Assembly (NCBI GenBank): GCA_963930655.1
Contig: OZ005613.1
Span: 8,192,501-8,256,500 of the forward strand
Source: Myrica gale
Lineage: Eukaryota > Streptophyta > Magnoliopsida > Fagales > Myricaceae
Direction of reading: 5' to 3'
DNA: 64,000 nucleotides
A program made the position numbers and the translations under genes. The notes under the pieces were generated by a model. That model saw only the letters and a program-made list of their open reading frames with translations, was not told where the DNA came from and ran no database searches. Every line of letters starts with the position of its first letter. Within the stretch, counting starts at the first letter, position 1. Below, piece after piece: positions 61,729-64,000 of the stretch.

Positions 61729-62400
61729 GTTTGGCGACTCTCAGCTTCAAGTAAGGATTTTGCATAAACTTTTCCTTTTTTGCCCTGAAAAAGTTGTTGC
61801 TGAATGACTAAAAACCCCTCCAGCACAACATAAAAACTAGAAAAAACAAAGGGTAAATTTGAGATTTTTTTCCACCCCTGCATCCGGCCTGCCATGTCCC
61901 TGCATCCGGCCTGACATGTCTCCTGTGGCAGTGTCTGAAGACGTCGAATTCGTGCTTCTCTTTGTCGAAGGACGTGCTTGAATGATGCATCTGGCCTGCC
62001 ATTTTTGACAAATTCTCATCCTTTTGTGCTTTTTTTGTTTTTTTGTTTTTAAATAATCTTAAAAGTATTATTATTTTAATAAAAAATAATAAATTCGAAA
62101 AAAACCCCTTTAAACATCATCATTAATTTTTGTACACATCATCAATCTCTACACAAACATCAATACAATTCTAGCACCACCTAAAAATTCACAAAACACT
62201 CCAAATCCTACAAATTTAACGAAACCCGGTTTCTTTTTAGAAGATGTTTGGGCAGGTTGCATCACCCTGGGAACAATTTGCCTATCTCAGCAGTAGGCAA
62301 TAAATGTTTGCAACTCAAGTACCCAGCGTCAGACAAAACACCCTGGGAAACCTGATTGTCCACCTGCAACAAGGCCTGCAACCTATGCTCCTCGTGGACG
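61729..62400. other. Interrupted LINE ORF1 region with short repeats
   Basis: Near 61876-61925 the 22-bp unit CCTGCATCCGGCCTG(C/A)CATG occurs twice in tandem, with a third degenerate copy near 61986. The AT-rich part at 62020-62200 looks unlike the LINE and may be a later insertion. Fragments of an ORF1-like frame appear on the minus strand toward 62400. Confidence 0.4.
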
Positions 62401-62712
62401 TCAGGTCCATGCAACTGGTCCTTGGAACTTTTCCGCTAGTTCTCCATAGAAACCAGGTCCACGGACCGTTGGAGCTTTCTTAAAGTGGATGAACTCTGTA
62501 CGCAGCTTATAATCAAACTGAGGTTTATGACAATGGAACTCTGCCTCCTTACAAGAACTTTGGGTATGACGAATACAGCCACAGATGTAACAAAAATCAG
62601 CAAGTTTCTCATATCGGAATTGCACCCAAGCCGTTGTCATACCATAGCGGGATGCTGGCGGGACGTGGGGGGGGACGCCCAGCATTTCCCTAAACAAAGC
62701 AACAAAATTCAT
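62401..62712 (-). pseudogene. LINE ORF1 fragment with CCHC zinc knuckle
   Basis: The frame carries WVQFRYEKLADFCYICGCIR followed by HTQSSC, a CX2CX4HX4C zinc knuckle like those of plant LINE ORF1 nucleic-acid-binding proteins. Its placement before the endonuclease on the same strand fits ORF1 of the LINE described here. The N-terminal part is lost or unrecognisable. Confidence 0.75.
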
Positions 62713-64000
62713 TCCGCCTGACCCACCAGTTGTTCCACTTTTCAGTCCAAGATTATAAAGATGAATTAATTATGTTTTTATTTGAATCATGAATTAAAAT
62801 TTCAAGAAAAATAAACACAACAAAATATCTTACAGATTTAATACGGTTCATAACTATCTATATACAATTTTGGATAGTATAAATATTATAACATGTACCT
62901 GTTACATTTATCTTTTCAAATTTTACCATGTAATTCTAAAAAAAGTTAGTGTTAAACTTATCAAATTACCTACCACTAGGTAGAACTAAATTAGTATTTC
63001 TTCTGTAAATGTGGGAATACTAGAAGAATTCAAACCATAGTAAACGACACACGTACAATTAATTTAAGCCACGCTCAAGCGGCATATGTTTGTCTTTATG
63101 TTGCCTTTGTTTCTTCAGCGATAGAGATAGATTTATTTTATGTCACCTATCACCGGCGGCTCCAATGCCGATATCGATAGCACACTCTCATCGTCACCAA
63201 TAATCGTCAGTAAAAATCGGTGGTCACTGTTCTTTTTTAAAGAAAAAATTATTATATTAAACAATTTGTCGGTGTTTAAAGTATAAAAAAAGGGATTGTT
63301 CTCTCTTTAAAGTGGACGGTGCCATTTCAGCTCCCGATACCCCTCTGCTCCGGCAAGTCCTACCTCTCGACTACCCCTCTGCAAATCTGCCCCCTCTCTC
63401 TTCTCCTTTTCTCGTGCCTCTCTCCTCGTCTTTGGCCAAGACAGCTAGTGAAACCTGTCAGCTTTACCGTCAAACTGGCACGAACAATGGTCGGTTATTG
63501 TGGCTAGTAGATGCTATTGCCGCAAGCCTTATCAGCATTGGTGTCAGTTTTGCCCAAATCCGTACCTACATTATTATCGTTAATCACCACCACTCTAGGT
63601 GATTGAAACATATTAATTAAAGTGTACATTGAGAAGAATTATTCAAACTAAAGAAATAGAAGTCCACTTGACTGACACCTTATGCATGTAGGGGCCACTC
63701 TAGATCACCTTTTGGATTTTATTATACTGGGCTAATCGGTTGGCAACGGGTGATCCCAAATTCTGTCTTCAAAACCGTACGTCTAGAAAATTTGGGCTTG
63801 AACCCCTTCTAGCTCAACCAGAATATTTCATTACACGTGCCGAAATATATTGCTTAAATAGGAATATTGAAACTCCAATCACGGTAATAATTCCTCATGA
63901 CCAATCTTAATATAACTCGACTTTTAAGCTTGTCAATTCTCTCTTGCAATCCCCTGCTAGCACATTAGAAATACGCCAGAAAATTAATGTGAGTCATGCA
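62713..64000. other. Intergenic DNA with an unrecognised frame
   Basis: The stretch is mainly AT-rich. A frame at 63312-63602 begins MDGAISAPDTPLLRQ and has ordinary composition but no recognisable domain. No transposon end was identified. Confidence 0.35.

Larger units (their letters stand above)
54226..62712 (-). mobile_element. Decayed L1-type LINE on the minus strand, split by a hAT element
   Basis: In minus-strand order the pieces are an ORF1 zinc-knuckle part (62712-62401), endonuclease (61078-60433), a linker (60406-60038), reverse transcriptase (about 59860-58502), the zinc-binding region (58330-57689) and RNase H (57670-57144). The RNase H frame resumes on the far side of a hAT insertion from 54350 and ends near 54256. 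A 9-base A run (T on the plus strand, 54226-54234) then closes the element. Frameshifts and stops are scattered throughout. A target duplication was not found, and the 5' limit is set only by recognisable coding sequence. Confidence 0.88.

Overview
The window is nuclear DNA of a flowering plant, very probably a woody eudicot. It has AT-rich intergenic DNA, spliced genes with GT-AG introns, two plant-specific transcription factors and dense layers of plant transposons. I see no rRNA, tRNA, CRISPR array or prokaryotic operon. The order or species cannot be fixed from the sequence.

Two host genes are clear. An R2R3-MYB gene (plus strand, 9617-11197, three exons, 391 aa) belongs to the clade of Arabidopsis MYB52/54/56/105/110/117. 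A WUSCHEL-related homeobox gene (minus strand, 48831-47448, two exons, 248 aa) is of the WOX11/12 type. Both appear intact. A few short unrecognised reading frames (23413-23772, 30051-30269, 45416-45559, 63312-63602) may be host gene fragments.

The rest is mostly transposon layers, several with boundaries readable to the base. These are: a PIF/Harbinger-like TIR element with a TTA duplication (1302-2757); a hAT deletion derivative with an 8-bp duplication (4635-6302); an old CACTA element (12869 to about 23133) interrupted by a probable solo LTR (18994-21465), followed by a second diverged CACTA fragment (23804 to about 25135); a 5'-truncated L1-type LINE with a 16-bp target duplication and an internal 218-bp tandem duplication (25923-27160); a 9.2-kb CACTA element with subterminal repeat arrays, a broken TNP2 and a TNP1-like gene (30691-39854); a Mutator-like element with a 9-bp duplication (41747-42778), itself inside a 1,888-bp tandem duplication (40902-44677); and a long decayed LINE on the minus strand (about 62712 to 54226), split by a hAT element with a perfect 8-bp duplication (54351-57143).

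The two genes are about 36 kb apart, separated mainly by the CACTA, LINE and Mutator layers; nothing suggests they work together. No new biological system stands out. The observations most worth checking are the apparently identical 1,888-bp tandem duplication ending at a Mutator boundary, the GC-rich palindrome with 47-bp repeats near 1 kb, the nested LINE/hAT structure, the inverted internal copy of a hAT end, and the palindromic decamers of the first CACTA family.
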